Notes under the pieces: model-generated
Told to the model about the DNA's origin: nothing
Databases searched by the model: none
The model's input: the letters and a program-made list of their open reading frames with translations, nothing else
Source of the DNA: CAWHYG01 sp963833505
GTDB lineage: Bacteria > Eisenbacteria > RBG-16-71-46 > CAIMUX01
Assembly: GCA_963833505.1 (NCBI GenBank)
Contig: CAWHYG010000008.1
Location: forward strand, 62,001 to 126,000
Reading direction: 5' to 3'
DNA length: 64,000 nucleotides
Shown here: positions 17,499 to 26,794 of the stretch, one piece after another
Layout of the letters: each line of letters starts with the position of its first letter
How positions within the stretch are numbered: position 1 is the first letter of the stretch
Position numbers and translations under genes: made by a program

Positions 17499-18167
17499 TC
17501 ATCGGAAATGTGACAGGAAGATCCCCCAAGCTCCGGGATAGAGCTGGGCCGTGATGATCATCCCGCCCAGGGCGCCGCCGAGATGCGCCTCGTGCCCGAT
17601 CCTCCCCCACCGCGTGCGCATGCCCGCGATCGAGGCCAGCAGATAGAGGACGCCGAAGAGAACCGCCGGAATGCCGATGGGGATGAAGAACACATAGATG
17701 GGCGCCAGCGGACGAAAGAGGATGAAGCCGAAGAGCACGCCGCTGATCGCGCCCGAGGCGCCGATGGCCCGGTAGGCGCGATCCCGCCATCGGAACGCGA
17801 GCGTCAGCAGACTTCCGGTCAGCATGCTGCCGAAGTAGAGCAGCAGGAATCCGCGGAATCCCAGCACCGCCTCCATGGGCGGGCCGAAGAAGTAAAGCGT
17901 GACCATGTTCATGAACAGGTGCCCGAGATCGGCATGCAGGAATCCGGAGGTCACGAGCTGGTACCAGCGTCCCTGGTGAACGACTTCCCAGGGGCACTCG
18001 GCGTAGCGGCGGATCAGCCCCGGCGCCGAAAACGCGAGGAGGCTGATCGCGATCGTCGCGACCAGGAGGATGAGACTCAGGGATATGGGATGAGAACCCG
18101 CCACGATCTTCCTTCCCGCGCCTCCGCGTGCGCTTACGGCCGCGCACCTCTTCACAGGTTCGGCCAC
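17499..18167 (-). CDS. Rhomboid-family intramembrane serine protease
   Basis: The 222-residue protein has six membrane segments and rhomboid motifs: WYQLVTSGFLHADLGHLFMNM (loop 1 and TM2), the catalytic serine in GASGAISGVLFG, and the catalytic His in the last helix, GHEAHLGGALGGMI. Rhomboids cut membrane proteins within the bilayer. The second half has an inserted hydrophobic stretch (PIYVFFIPIGIPAVLF) common in bacterial members. It is divergent from the aldehyde dehydrogenase gene with 48 bp between. The substrate is unknown. Confidence 0.92.
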   Translation of the reverse strand: MAEPVKRCAAVSARGGAGRKIVAGSHPISLSLILLVATIAISLLAFSAPGLIRRYAECPWEVVHQGRWYQLVTSGFLHADLGHLFMNMVTLYFFGPPMEAVLGFRGFLLLYFGSMLTGSLLTLAFRWRDRAYRAIGASGAISGVLFGFILFRPLAPIYVFFIPIGIPAVLFGVLYLLASIAGMRTRWGRIGHEAHLGGALGGMIITAQLYPGAWGIFLSHFR

Positions 18168-18215
18168 GCCCCACCTTAGCCGCGCTTCACCGGCGTTGCC
18201 AGTCCGGAAGAGCGC

Positions 18216-19664
18216 ATGATAACCTGCTCAAAACCCATGGATGCATTTCAATCCTACGCGGACGAGGTCGTCGGGACGGCCCGGAAGGCTGCCGACCTGC
18301 TTCGCCGCTTCGACCAGGAAGAGACCGACCGCCTGGTGGAGGCGGCGTTCCAGGCTGCCTTCGAGGCCCGGATCGATCTCGGGAGGCTCGCCTTCGAGGA
18401 AACCGGCATGGGAGTCCTCGAGCACAAGGTCATCAAGAACGCCTGGGCCAGTCTCCTCATCTATGAGCACATCCGGTCCAAGAGGACGGTCGGGATCCTC
18501 TCCCACGACACCGACCGGGGAATCACGGAAGTCGCGCAGCCGATCGGTCCGGTCCTGGCCCTCACGCCGGTGACCAACCCGACGTCGACCGTGATCTTCA
18601 AGGCGCTCATCTGCCTCAAGACCCGCAATCCGGTCATCTTCAGCCCCCACCGCGGCGCCCGCAATTGCAGCCGGGAGGCGGCCCGGATCCTGGCCGAGGC
18701 GGCGGTTCGGGCGGGCGCTCCCCCCGGCACGATCCAGTGTGTGACGCGAGCCCAGAGAGACTATCTGGACGTGATCATGCACCACCGCTGGCTGGCCATG
18801 ATCCTCGCGACCGGCACGACCTCGATCGTGCGGCGGGCCCAGCTTTCGGGCACGCCGACCCTGGGCGTCGGGCCGGGAAACGTGCCGGTCTACATCCATG
18901 CCTCCGCCGACATTCCCTTCGCGGCGAAGATGATCGCGCACTCCAAGACCTTCGACAACGGAACGATCTGCGCCAGCGAACAGGCCCTGGTGGTTGAGCC
19001 CGAGGTCGATCAGCAGCTCCGGCCGCTCTTGACGGAACGCGGCGCCTGGTTCTGCACTCGCGAGCAGATGGCCGCCCTCGGACCGGTCTGCTACGACGCG
19101 GAAGCCGGCACCATGCGTTCGGACATCGTGGGCCGGGCTGCGCCGGCGATTGCGGAAAAGGCGGGATTCTCGGTGCCCCCGAAGACGCGCCTCCTGATCG
19201 CCGAGCCGGAAGGGGTCGGCCCGGAGCACCCGCTCTCCCACGAGATCCTGGCCCCGGTCCTGGCCTATTACCGGGTCCGGGACTACGAGGAGGTCATCCG
19301 GGTCTGCCGCGCGGTCACGCATCTGGGGGGCGTCGGCCACACCATCGGGCTCTATTCCAACGACGAGCGGATCGTCTCCGACTTCGCCGGAATGGACGCG
19401 GCCCGGATCCTGGTCAACACCCCGACCACGGAAGGGGCCCTGGGCGGCATCTTCAATCATCCGCCTCCCTCCCTGACCCTGGCCTGCGGAACCGGCGCCG
19501 GCAACGTCACCACCGACAACATCACCATCGACCATCTGCTCAACATCCATCGGGTGGCGCGCATGCGGCCGAATCTGCGCTGGCTGGACATTCCCCGGGA
19601 AGCCTGGCTCGATCCCAAGGTGGGCGCGGAGGAGATCCGCGGCATGTATAACAAGAACTATTGA
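18216..19664 (+). CDS. Acylating (CoA-dependent) acetaldehyde dehydrogenase
   Basis: The 482-residue ALDH-superfamily enzyme is like the N-terminal half of AdhE. It interconverts acetyl-CoA and acetaldehyde with NADH. Visible are LALTPVTNPTSTVIFKAL, FSPHRGARNCS, the cofactor motif LGVGPGNVPVYIH, catalytic Cys252 in FDNGTICASEQ, and a family-typical C-terminus with HLGGVGHTIGLYS. GGAAGAG lies just upstream of ATG 18216; ATG 18240 is an alternative. The acetyl-CoA hydrolase/transferase begins 13 bp after its stop, so the two probably form an operon. No alcohol dehydrogenase domain is attached. Confidence 0.9.
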   Translation: MITCSKPMDAFQSYADEVVGTARKAADLLRRFDQEETDRLVEAAFQAAFEARIDLGRLAFEETGMGVLEHKVIKNAWASLLIYEHIRSKRTVGILSHDTDRGITEVAQPIGPVLALTPVTNPTSTVIFKALICLKTRNPVIFSPHRGARNCSREAARILAEAAVRAGAPPGTIQCVTRAQRDYLDVIMHHRWLAMILATGTTSIVRRAQLSGTPTLGVGPGNVPVYIHASADIPFAAKMIAHSKTFDNGTICASEQALVVEPEVDQQLRPLLTERGAWFCTREQMAALGPVCYDAEAGTMRSDIVGRAAPAIAEKAGFSVPPKTRLLIAEPEGVGPEHPLSHEILAPVLAYYRVRDYEEVIRVCRAVTHLGGVGHTIGLYSNDERIVSDFAGMDAARILVNTPTTEGALGGIFNHPPPSLTLACGTGAGNVTTDNITIDHLLNIHRVARMRPNLRWLDIPREAWLDPKVGAEEIRGMYNKNY

Positions 19665-19677
19665 GGGGCGCGGCTTG

Positions 19678-21559
19678 ATGGGGAACCACGCTCTCGAACG
19701 CTTGATTGAACGGCATCCGGAGAAGTTCCCCTCCGAGGAGAAGATCTTCTCCAATCTCCGCCCCGGGGACCGCATCTTCCTGTCCACCGCCTGCGCCGAG
19801 CCCCAGCATCTCGTCCAGATGCTGACCGAATACGTCCGTTCGAATCCCAAGAGGATCTTCGACACCGAGATCCTCCAGGTCTGGACCCTGGGGGTGGCGC
19901 CCTACGCCGACTCCCACCTCCGGCCCAACCTCCGCCACAACTCCTTCTTCGTCGGCGCCAACACCCGCGACGCCGTGAACAGCGGGCAGGCCGACTACAC
20001 CCCGATCTTTCTCTCCCAGGTTCCGGGGCTTTTCCGCCGCGGACTGGTGCCGGTGGACGTAGCGCTGATCCAGGTCTCCCTGCCGGACCAGCACGGCTTC
20101 TTCAGCCTCGGGGTCAGCGTCGACATCGTGAAATCCGCGGTGGAGAACGCGGCCATGATCATCGCCCAGATCAACCCGCGCATGCCGAGGACCTACGGAG
20201 ACGGGTTCGTCTCCATCGACCAGATCGACTTCGCGGTGGTGCACGAGGAGCCGATCCTGGAGTTCGAGAACACGGTCCCGGGAGAGATCGCCCGCCGGAT
20301 CGGCCACTACGTGTCGCGCATCGTCCAGGACGGCGACACCATCCAGGTCGGCTACGGCAGCATCCCCAACGCCGTCCTCTCGGCCCTGGGACGGAAGAAG
20401 CACCTTGGGATCCACACCGAGCTGCTCACCGACGGGATCGTCGAGCTGATCCGCTCCGGAGTGGTGGACAACTCCCGGAAGACCCTCAACCAGGGCCGGA
20501 CCGTGACCAGCTTCTGCATGGGCCGCACCGACACCTACGCGTTCATCGACGGCAACCCCACGATCGAGTTCCGCGGCATCGACTACACCAACGATCCGCT
20601 CGTCATCGCCCGGCACGAGAACATGACCGCGATCAACAGCGCGATGGAGATCGACCTGACCGGACAGGCCACGGCCGAATCGATCGGGATGACCTTCTAC
20701 AGCGGGATCGGTGGCCAGGCGGATTTCATGCGCGGGGCTCTTCTGGCCCAACGGGGCAAGTCGATCCTGGCCCTGCAGTCGACGGCCGAGAACGGCGAGG
20801 TTTCGCGCATCGTCCCCTTCGTCAAGCAGGGCGCCGGCGTGACCCTGAACCGCGGGGACATCCACTACGTCGTGACCGAGTACGGCACCGCCCACCTGCA
20901 CGGGAAGAACATCCGGGAGCGCGCCCTGGATCTCATCGCGATCGCCCATCCCCGCTTCCGGCCCTGGCTCATTCTGGCAGGCCAAGGAGCTGAATCTGAT
21001 CTACAAGGATCAGGCCTTCATTCCCGGGAAGGCGGGGGAGTACCCGGAACACCTCGAGACCCGGAAGACGACCAAGAGCGGCATCACTGTTCTCCTGCGC
21101 CCGGTCAAGATCACCGACGAGCCGTTGCTCAAGTCCTTCTTCTACTCCCTGTCCGACGAGAGCATGTACACCCGGTTCATGAGCGCGCGGAAGGACATGC
21201 CGCACGAGCGGCTCCAGGAGTTCACGGTCATCGACTACACGAAGGAGATGGTCATCCTCGCGGTGGTCGAGCGCGAGCAGCGCGAGCTGGTGGTCGGGCT
21301 GGCCGAATACTACCTCGAGGAGGAGAACCTGGCGGCCAACGTCGCCTTCACCGTCCGGGACGACCATCAGAATCAGGGGATCGGAAGCGAGCTTCTGAGC
21401 TATATCGTCTACCTGGCCCGGCGCGAGGGGCTGCACGCCCTCACGGCGGAGGTCCTGATGGAGAACAAGCCCATGATGCACGTCTTCCAGAAGCTCCGTC
21501 TGCCCATGGAGGTGTCCTCGCAGGAGAGGACCCATGAGCTGCGGATCGCGCTCAAGTAA
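19678..21559 (+). pseudogene. Acetyl-CoA hydrolase/transferase fused to GNAT domain, apparent frameshift
   Basis: Family I CoA-transferase fold: GYGSIPNAVLSALGRKKHLG and the catalytic Glu in HTELLTDGIVELIRSG, then FYSGIGGQADFMRGAL and EYGTAHLHGKNIRERA. At 20970-20976 the heptamer CATTCTG breaks the frame. Dropping one T gives LIWQAKELNLIYKDQ and continues into a C-terminal GNAT acetyltransferase (VRDDHQNQGIGSELLSYI). The transferase-GNAT fusion is a known architecture of about 630 residues, so the break is likely a sequence error or recent mutation. ATG 19678 follows GAGGGG. Predicted role: acetyl-CoA and acetate or CoA exchange alongside the aldehyde dehydrogenase. Confidence 0.85.
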
Positions 21560-23600
21560 CGTGGCGGTTGCGGTCCGACGACGTCCTTCGCCTCGGCCCG
21601 GGCGCGCGGCGGGATCGGGAGCGCCCGCCCGGGACGGCGGAAACGGGACGGGCGCCTCAACCGTTCTTCTCTGCCTTTCGCTCGCCTTCATCGCCGCCGC
21701 GCCGTACTGGCCCGTCCGCGGCTTCGCGTTCGTCAACTACGACGACCCGCTCTACGTCACGGCCAACCCGTATCTTCGCTCCGGGTTGACTCTCTCCGGC
21801 ATCCTCTGGGCCCTTCGCAGCGGTTACGCCTCCAACTGGCATCCGGTCACGTGGATTTCCCACCTGATCGACGTCTCGCTCTTCGGGATGAACGCCGGAG
21901 CCCACCACGCGGTCAGCGTCGCGATCCACGCGCTGAACGCCCTCCTTCTGTTCCTGGCCTTGCGCGCCCTGACCCGCGCGCGATGGAGGAGCTGGCTGGT
22001 CGCGGCCCTGTTCGCCGCGCACCCGCTTCGCGTCGAATCGGTCGCCTGGATCGCGGAACGCAAGGACGTCCTCTCCGCCCTCTTCTGCTTCCTCGCCCTT
22101 CTGGCCTACTGGTGGTACGGGGAAGCCGGTCGGGCCGGACGTCCGAAAGCGGACGCTGCCGTTCGCCCCGCTTCTTTCGCGGACCATCAGCCGGGCTCGT
22201 GGGTCCGCTATCTCGTCGTGCTGGCCTGCTTCGCCCTCGGCCTCATGGCCAAGCCGATGCTGGTGACGCTTCCGTTCCTTCTGCTGCTTCTGGACGTGTG
22301 GCCGCTCCGGCGGATGTCGCCGGGACATCGGACGAGCGATTCCTCGGGACAGACGGCGTCGGGCGGAATCCGGCCGCCGTCATCGACCATGCTGAGCATG
22401 ATCAGGGAGAGCCAGCCGCTTCGGGCGGGCGCGGCCTGGCCGCTGGTGAAGGAGAAGATCCCGCTTTTCCTGGGCGCGGCCGCTTCCGGCGTGGTCACGT
22501 TTCTCGTTCAGAAGAACGCCGGCGCGGTGGAACCGATCACCCGGGCTCCTCTCGGGATGCGAGTGATCAATGCCGTCGTCTCCTACGGCGTCTACCTCCG
22601 GCAGACCTTCCTTCCGGCCCGGCTCGCGGTGATCTATCCCTATCCCGAAAGGATGCCGTGGGCGGCCTTCCTTCTCTCCCTTGCCGTTCTCTCGGCCGTC
22701 AGCGTTCTGGCGCTTCGGACCGTCCGCTCCCGGCCCTACCTGCTCATCGGCTGGCTTTGGTACCTGGGAATGCTGGTGCCGGTGATCGGCCTCATCCAGG
22801 TCGGCGCCCAGGCCCACGCCGACCGGTATACCTACCTGCCAAGCATCGGGATCCTGATCATGGTCGTTTGGGGACTGGGGGATCTGAGCGCGCAGCGAAA
22901 GAAACTGGCGACCGCCCTGGCGGCCGGCGCCGGCGCGGCTCTCATCGTCCTGATGCTGGGCACGGCCAGGCAGGTTTCCTATTGGAAGGACAGCCTGAGC
23001 CTGTTCGGGCATGCCGTGGCGGTCACGCGGGACAACTCCATCGCCCGGAACAACCTGGGCGTCGCGCTGGGAGACCTCGGAAGGACGGACGAGGCCATCG
23101 CGCAACTGCGGGAGGCGATCCGGCTCAACCCGAGCTACGTCGACGCGCACACCAATCTGGGCCGCGCTCTCCGACTCCACGGATCCCCGACGGATGCGGC
23201 CGACGAGTTCCGTCTGGCCCTTCGCTACTACCCGCAATACGCCGCGGCCCACAACGGCCTGGGAATCGTCCTCGCCGGCAGCAAGCCGGATGAGGCTCTG
23301 GAGCAGTTCGCCGAGGCGATCCGTCTGGATCCGATGAACTCCGAACCTCAATACAACATGGGTCTGGTCCTGGCCCAGACGGGGAGGTTGCAGGAGGCGA
23401 TCGGCCATTTCTCGGAAGCCCTGCGACTTCGGCCCGATTTCGTCGAGGCCCACAACTCCATGGGAATGGCGCTGGCGGCAACGGGTTCGAACCAGGAAGC
23501 CATCGCGCACTTCGAGGAGGCGCTGCGCTTGCGGCCGGGCTTCGAGCCTGCGATCAGAAACCTCGAGCGCCTGCGAAAGCTCTCTGGTCCACCCGGATAG
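21534..23600 (+). CDS. TMTC-like membrane protein with C-terminal TPR repeats
   Basis: The 688-residue protein has a hydrophobic N-terminal two thirds typical of the TMTC/DUF1736-like glycosyltransferase-related family: FVNYDDPLYVTANPYL, WHPVTWISHLIDVSLFGM, FAAHPLRVESVAWIAERKDVLSALF, and AHADRYTYLPSIG. Then at least five TPR units (NNLGVALGDLGRTDEAIAQL, NMGLVLAQTGRLQEAIGHF, NSMGMALAATGSNQEAIAHF). Eukaryotic TMTCs are O-mannosyltransferases; bacterial members are unproven. ATG 21534 follows GGAGAGG and overlaps the GNAT end by 26 bp in another frame, implying coupling with that gene. Confidence 0.82.
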   Translation: MSCGSRSSNVAVAVRRRPSPRPGRAAGSGAPARDGGNGTGASTVLLCLSLAFIAAAPYWPVRGFAFVNYDDPLYVTANPYLRSGLTLSGILWALRSGYASNWHPVTWISHLIDVSLFGMNAGAHHAVSVAIHALNALLLFLALRALTRARWRSWLVAALFAAHPLRVESVAWIAERKDVLSALFCFLALLAYWWYGEAGRAGRPKADAAVRPASFADHQPGSWVRYLVVLACFALGLMAKPMLVTLPFLLLLLDVWPLRRMSPGHRTSDSSGQTASGGIRPPSSTMLSMIRESQPLRAGAAWPLVKEKIPLFLGAAASGVVTFLVQKNAGAVEPITRAPLGMRVINAVVSYGVYLRQTFLPARLAVIYPYPERMPWAAFLLSLAVLSAVSVLALRTVRSRPYLLIGWLWYLGMLVPVIGLIQVGAQAHADRYTYLPSIGILIMVVWGLGDLSAQRKKLATALAAGAGAALIVLMLGTARQVSYWKDSLSLFGHAVAVTRDNSIARNNLGVALGDLGRTDEAIAQLREAIRLNPSYVDAHTNLGRALRLHGSPTDAADEFRLALRYYPQYAAAHNGLGIVLAGSKPDEALEQFAEAIRLDPMNSEPQYNMGLVLAQTGRLQEAIGHFSEALRLRPDFVEAHNSMGMALAATGSNQEAIAHFEEALRLRPGFEPAIRNLERLRKLSGPPG

Positions 23601-24101
23601 GACGCCGGTCGGGAGCGCGCGCAAGAGCCGGCTGAGTCGCCTCGGGGATGCCTGCGCCAGCACGTCAGCCACGTGGGCGCGCAGGAGCCGGCGAGAAAAC
23701 GCAAGTGAGATATAGGAACTTAACCGCCCATCCAGGCTGACCCGGCCAGTCGAGACAACGATCTCGAAACCTCTAGCCTGCCCGACGGTGGAGGTTGAAG
23801 GGTGGAAGTCGTATAACCTATTGATATAAAAATAGATAGCCGGTCAATTCAGCCGACTGCGCTTCGCCCCTGTCCAAAACAATTTCTCGCACGTTGACAG
23901 ATATCTATGATTTTGACATAATCATATATGAAATACATCGACATACCGTATGCCCTCAACCAAACGCGCTCGAAGAGAAGGTCAGCATACGGGTCGAGGG
24001 TACTTGGTCCGATCAATTGCTTGAAGCCTGGACGCTGGCGGGTGGCGCTGGACACGGCCCTCCTCGCACTCCGACACGGCCGGGCTGGAACGGAGGTACG
24101 C
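23601..24101. other. AT-richer gene-free island upstream of the PEP-CTERM gene
   Basis: This 500-bp stretch contains an AT-rich patch (about 23815-23940, with GATATAAAAATAGATAG) unlike the rest of the window, one strong promoter, and a leader of about 170 nt. No protein of recognisable family is encoded. Two copies of a GCGCGCA(A/G)GAGCCGGC-like unit occur near 23616 and 23676. Confidence 0.6.
23894..23922 (+). promoter_or_regulatory. Near-consensus sigma-70 promoter for the PEP-CTERM gene
   Basis: TTGACA (23894-23899), a 17-bp spacer, then CATAAT (23917-23922). This is the best housekeeping promoter match I see in the window. It would give a 5' leader of about 170 nt before the ATG at 24102. 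Confidence 0.65.
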
Positions 24102-24782
24102 ATGTCAAGGTCCGCATCAGCGCTTCTTGTACTCCTACTGCTGCTTGGGGTTGGGGCCCTTCCGGCGAAAGCGGTTGTGCTGGGTCTGGACTGGGGCGTC
24201 ATCGGAACCGACGCGTACCAGATCTGGTGGAACAACGGGCAAAACCACGACAACGTCTACGCCGGAAGCTTCAGCGGCTACCTCGGAGGCACCTTGGGGA
24301 ATCCCCTGCCGCCGAACGACGGAAGCTACTTCGGTCAGGTCTACTGCGTAGACCTGGACCACTCGATCAGTCTCCCGACCGAGTATGAGGTCACTCCCTA
24401 TCTGACCAACGATCCGCTGGTTCCGTTGAACCATGCCAGTCGGGCAGCCTGGCTTTACGACAGCGAGGAAGCAGGCGTCGGAAGCGACGTCCTGAAGGCG
24501 GCCGGGCTCCAGCTCGCCATCTGGAACGCCGTCTATGACAACGACTACACGGTTTCTTCGGGCGCGTTCGACGCGTCCGGAAACCAGACGGCCGTCAACT
24601 ACGCCAACAGCTACCTCGCGGATCTGAGCGCCGCGAACAGTTCGCAGTCGGTCGCCAGGATGTTCCACGCCACCAACGGTGGTCAGGACATGCTGGGACC
24701 GGTCCCGGAACCCGCTTCGCTTCTCCTCCTGGGTTTCGGCCTCGGAATGGTCGGTCTCGTCGCCCGCGCGCGGCGTCGTTGA
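24102..24782 (+). CDS. PEP-CTERM surface protein with putative thioester domain
   Basis: The 226-residue protein has a signal peptide (ALLVLLLLLGVGALPAKA), a secreted domain, and a C-terminal PEP-CTERM sorting signal (PVPEPASLLLLGFGLGM plus ARARRR). The secreted domain contains VYCVDLDH (Cys82) and LQLAIWNAVYD (Gln137, Trp141). This pair fits the (Y/F)C(V/I) and hydrophobic-Q-x-x-x-W motifs of thioester domains, in which Cys and Gln form a reactive bond used for covalent adhesion. The domain call is by motif only. ATG 24102 follows GGAGGTACGC; earlier ATGs in frame lack a signal peptide. Exosortase is not in the window. It is transcribed from its own strong promoter and ends before a terminator hairpin. 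Confidence 0.8.
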   Translation: MSRSASALLVLLLLLGVGALPAKAVVLGLDWGVIGTDAYQIWWNNGQNHDNVYAGSFSGYLGGTLGNPLPPNDGSYFGQVYCVDLDHSISLPTEYEVTPYLTNDPLVPLNHASRAAWLYDSEEAGVGSDVLKAAGLQLAIWNAVYDNDYTVSSGAFDASGNQTAVNYANSYLADLSAANSSQSVARMFHATNGGQDMLGPVPEPASLLLLGFGLGMVGLVARARRR

Positions 24783-24837
24783 CCTGGCCCGGCGCCCGGC
24801 CGAACGGGGCGCCTGGGAAGAACCCCACATGGAAAAA

Positions 24838-24858
24838 GGGCCCGGCTGAGCCGGGCCC
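24838..24858. terminator. Bidirectional rho-independent terminator
   Basis: A perfect GC-rich hairpin, GGGCCCGGCT paired with AGCCGGGCCC, is flanked by five A on the left (24833-24837). These read as a T-tract on the minus strand, so it terminates the small exported-protein gene best and probably also the PEP-CTERM gene. Confidence 0.85.
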
Positions 24859-24907
24859 TCATCTTCGTCCCGGGGGCCGAGCCGGCCCCAGAGCGATCAA
24901 TTCGCGC

Positions 24908-25453
24908 TTACTTGCTCTCTCCCGACGGAGCGGCACCCGGCGCCGGAGCCGGGGAAGTCGAACCGGAAGCGGCACCCTTCTCGTGGTGCTTCATCTGCGG
25001 CAGGGTCACGGTGTAGCTGGCTTCCGCGGTCGCGCCCGGGAGGCCGCTGATCTGCACGGCGGCCTGGGTCGGAGGAGCCGCACCCGGCGTCCAGGGACCC
25101 GCCAGATGCTCCATCTTGCCCATGGTCGCCTTGGCCAACTGGACCGTCTGGGTCGTGCCGTCCGGGAAGGTCAGAGTGGCCGTTCCTTTGGCGTCACCGA
25201 CGGGAGCGGGCTTCCCCGCCTTGTCCTCGACGAAAACGATCATCTGGGTCTTTGTCATGGTCGTCTCGAACTTCAGATCGCCGACCACGGAGACCACGCC
25301 GTGATGCATGCCGCGATGCGTTGCGTGCGCCTTCGTGGACGATGCGGACTTCGTGGCAGACTTCGCGGAAGAGTCGGCATGGCTCACTCCGACCATCCCC
25401 ACCGCGAACGCCAAAACCAAACCAACCGTCACCAGCCTCGTCTGCAGTTTCAT
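24908..25453 (-). CDS. Small exported protein of unknown function
   Basis: The 181-residue protein has a signal peptide (LVTVGLVLAFAVGMVGVSHA) and a Ser/Lys/His-rich linker (SAKSATKSASSTKAHATHRG). A beta-rich domain with KFETTMTKTQMIVFVEDKAG and ATLTFPDGTTQTVQL follows, then a Pro/Ala/Gly-rich tail. It resembles small secreted proteins of unknown role, and no catalytic motif is seen. His/Met-rich patches (THRGMHHG, MKHHEKG) could bind metal, an inference only. ATG 25453 follows AAGGAG by seven bases. The T-tract side of the hairpin at 24838-24858 ends the transcript. Confidence 0.72.
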   Translation of the reverse strand: MKLQTRLVTVGLVLAFAVGMVGVSHADSSAKSATKSASSTKAHATHRGMHHGVVSVVGDLKFETTMTKTQMIVFVEDKAGKPAPVGDAKGTATLTFPDGTTQTVQLAKATMGKMEHLAGPWTPGAAPPTQAAVQISGLPGATAEASYTVTLPQMKHHEKGAASGSTSPAPAPGAAPSGESK

Positions 25454-25940
25454 TTCATCACTCCTTTTGCCATCCCCCGAACTCCCGCCCAAGGGCGCCT
25501 TCCCAGGTGCGGGCAGATTTGCAACGATCAGCCCATTAAAACCGCTCATCCAGGGCAATGTTCCCGGAAGCGAGCGCACGATAACATAGATCCGAGTGAG
25601 ATTCACCAGACTCGTTCGCTGGATCGCGTCGCGACTGACCATCTCATATTCAGAGCCACGATTCCGGCCGTTTTCTTGACCCCAGTACAGGGGTTCGGCC
25701 CGTCGATCAGGCCACACTCGCGGACACTGGCCGGGTTGTGTCGAGCGCTCTTGGGGGGCCGTGCGAGCGAAACCCGGACAGGTGCACCCCCGATTCTCCC
25801 GTTGACACCCGGCGGATCTCCGGGTCTGAATGGGGGACTCACGTTCCACCGTCCCTGCAGCGGCCGCCGGCGGTTTGCCGGTCGTCCGGAAGCTGGGGAT
25901 CGCGACGCAGCCTGGGCCGGCAACCGGCGGCGGGAGGGTC
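25454..25940. other. Gene-free stretch between divergent genes
   Basis: This stretch of 487 bp separates the small exported-protein gene from the DUF1614 gene. It must hold both promoters, but no convincing -35/-10 pair was found. Open frames here have no recognisable family features. Confidence 0.5.
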
Positions 25941-26648
25941 ATGGGATCTCAGTATTTTCCGCTGGCGCTGCCCTTCCTGTTCGTATTCGTGCTTCTGGCC
26001 GGGTTGCTCCTGGCCATGATCGAGGTCGGAGTTCTTGAGTACGCCTACGAGCGGATCGGAATCGATCGACGCCACATCGTCAGCCTGCTTCTTCTCTCGA
26101 TCCTGGGCAGCTACGTGAACATCCCCCTGGCGACGCTTCCGGCGGAGCATGTTCGCTCCGGAGAGATCGTCACCTTCTTCGGCATGCGCTACGTCGTGCC
26201 GATGGTTCGGACCCTGCCCCGCACGGTCGTCGCGATCAACCTGGGAGGCGGAGTCCTGCCGCTCCTCTTGTCGCTTCACCTCCTGTTCAAGAACCGGCTG
26301 TTCGTGCGCGGGCCGATCGGGATCGTCGCGGTGTCGGCCATCGTCCATGGGCTCGCGCGCCCGGTGCCGGGCGTCGGAATCGCCGTTCCCACGCTGCTTC
26401 CCGCGTGCGCGTGCGCGATCGTGGCGATCATCCTCTCGCGCAAGAAGGCCGCTCCGCTGGCCTATCTGGCGGGCAGCCTCGGCACCCTGATCGGCGCCGA
26501 CCTTCTCAACCTGGGCCGGATCCGCGGCCTGGGAGCGCCCGTCGCCTCGATCGGCGGAGCGGGCACGTTCGACGGAGTCTTCCTGACCGGCATCGTGGCC
26601 GTGCTTCTGGCCGGGCTGGTCAGCCGGCCTCCTCGCGCGACGACCTGA
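25941..26648 (+). CDS. DUF1614 family membrane protein
   Basis: The 235-residue membrane protein has about eight segments and resembles DUF1614: LLLSILGSYVNIPLATLP, FFGMRYVVPM, VVAINLGGGVLPLLLSLHLL, ARPVPGVGIAVPTLLPACACAI, and LAGSLGTLIGADLLNL. The function of the family is unknown; its Gly- and Pro-rich helices suggest a transporter or ion-binding role. ATG 25941 follows GGGAGG. The gene is convergent with the asparaginase-like gene. Confidence 0.78.
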   Translation: MGSQYFPLALPFLFVFVLLAGLLLAMIEVGVLEYAYERIGIDRRHIVSLLLLSILGSYVNIPLATLPAEHVRSGEIVTFFGMRYVVPMVRTLPRTVVAINLGGGVLPLLLSLHLLFKNRLFVRGPIGIVAVSAIVHGLARPVPGVGIAVPTLLPACACAIVAIILSRKKAAPLAYLAGSLGTLIGADLLNLGRIRGLGAPVASIGGAGTFDGVFLTGIVAVLLAGLVSRPPRATT

Positions 26649-26794
26649 GCGTGCACGACGTCCTGGACGATCGGAGCAGCGCCGCGCCGCACTGGACGCG
26701 ATCGATCCCGCCAGCGCCGTGCCAGACCGGACGCGGACGCTCCAAATGGAGCAGCGTACAACCGGCCCAAGCGCGCGCCCATCGACCCTCCCGG

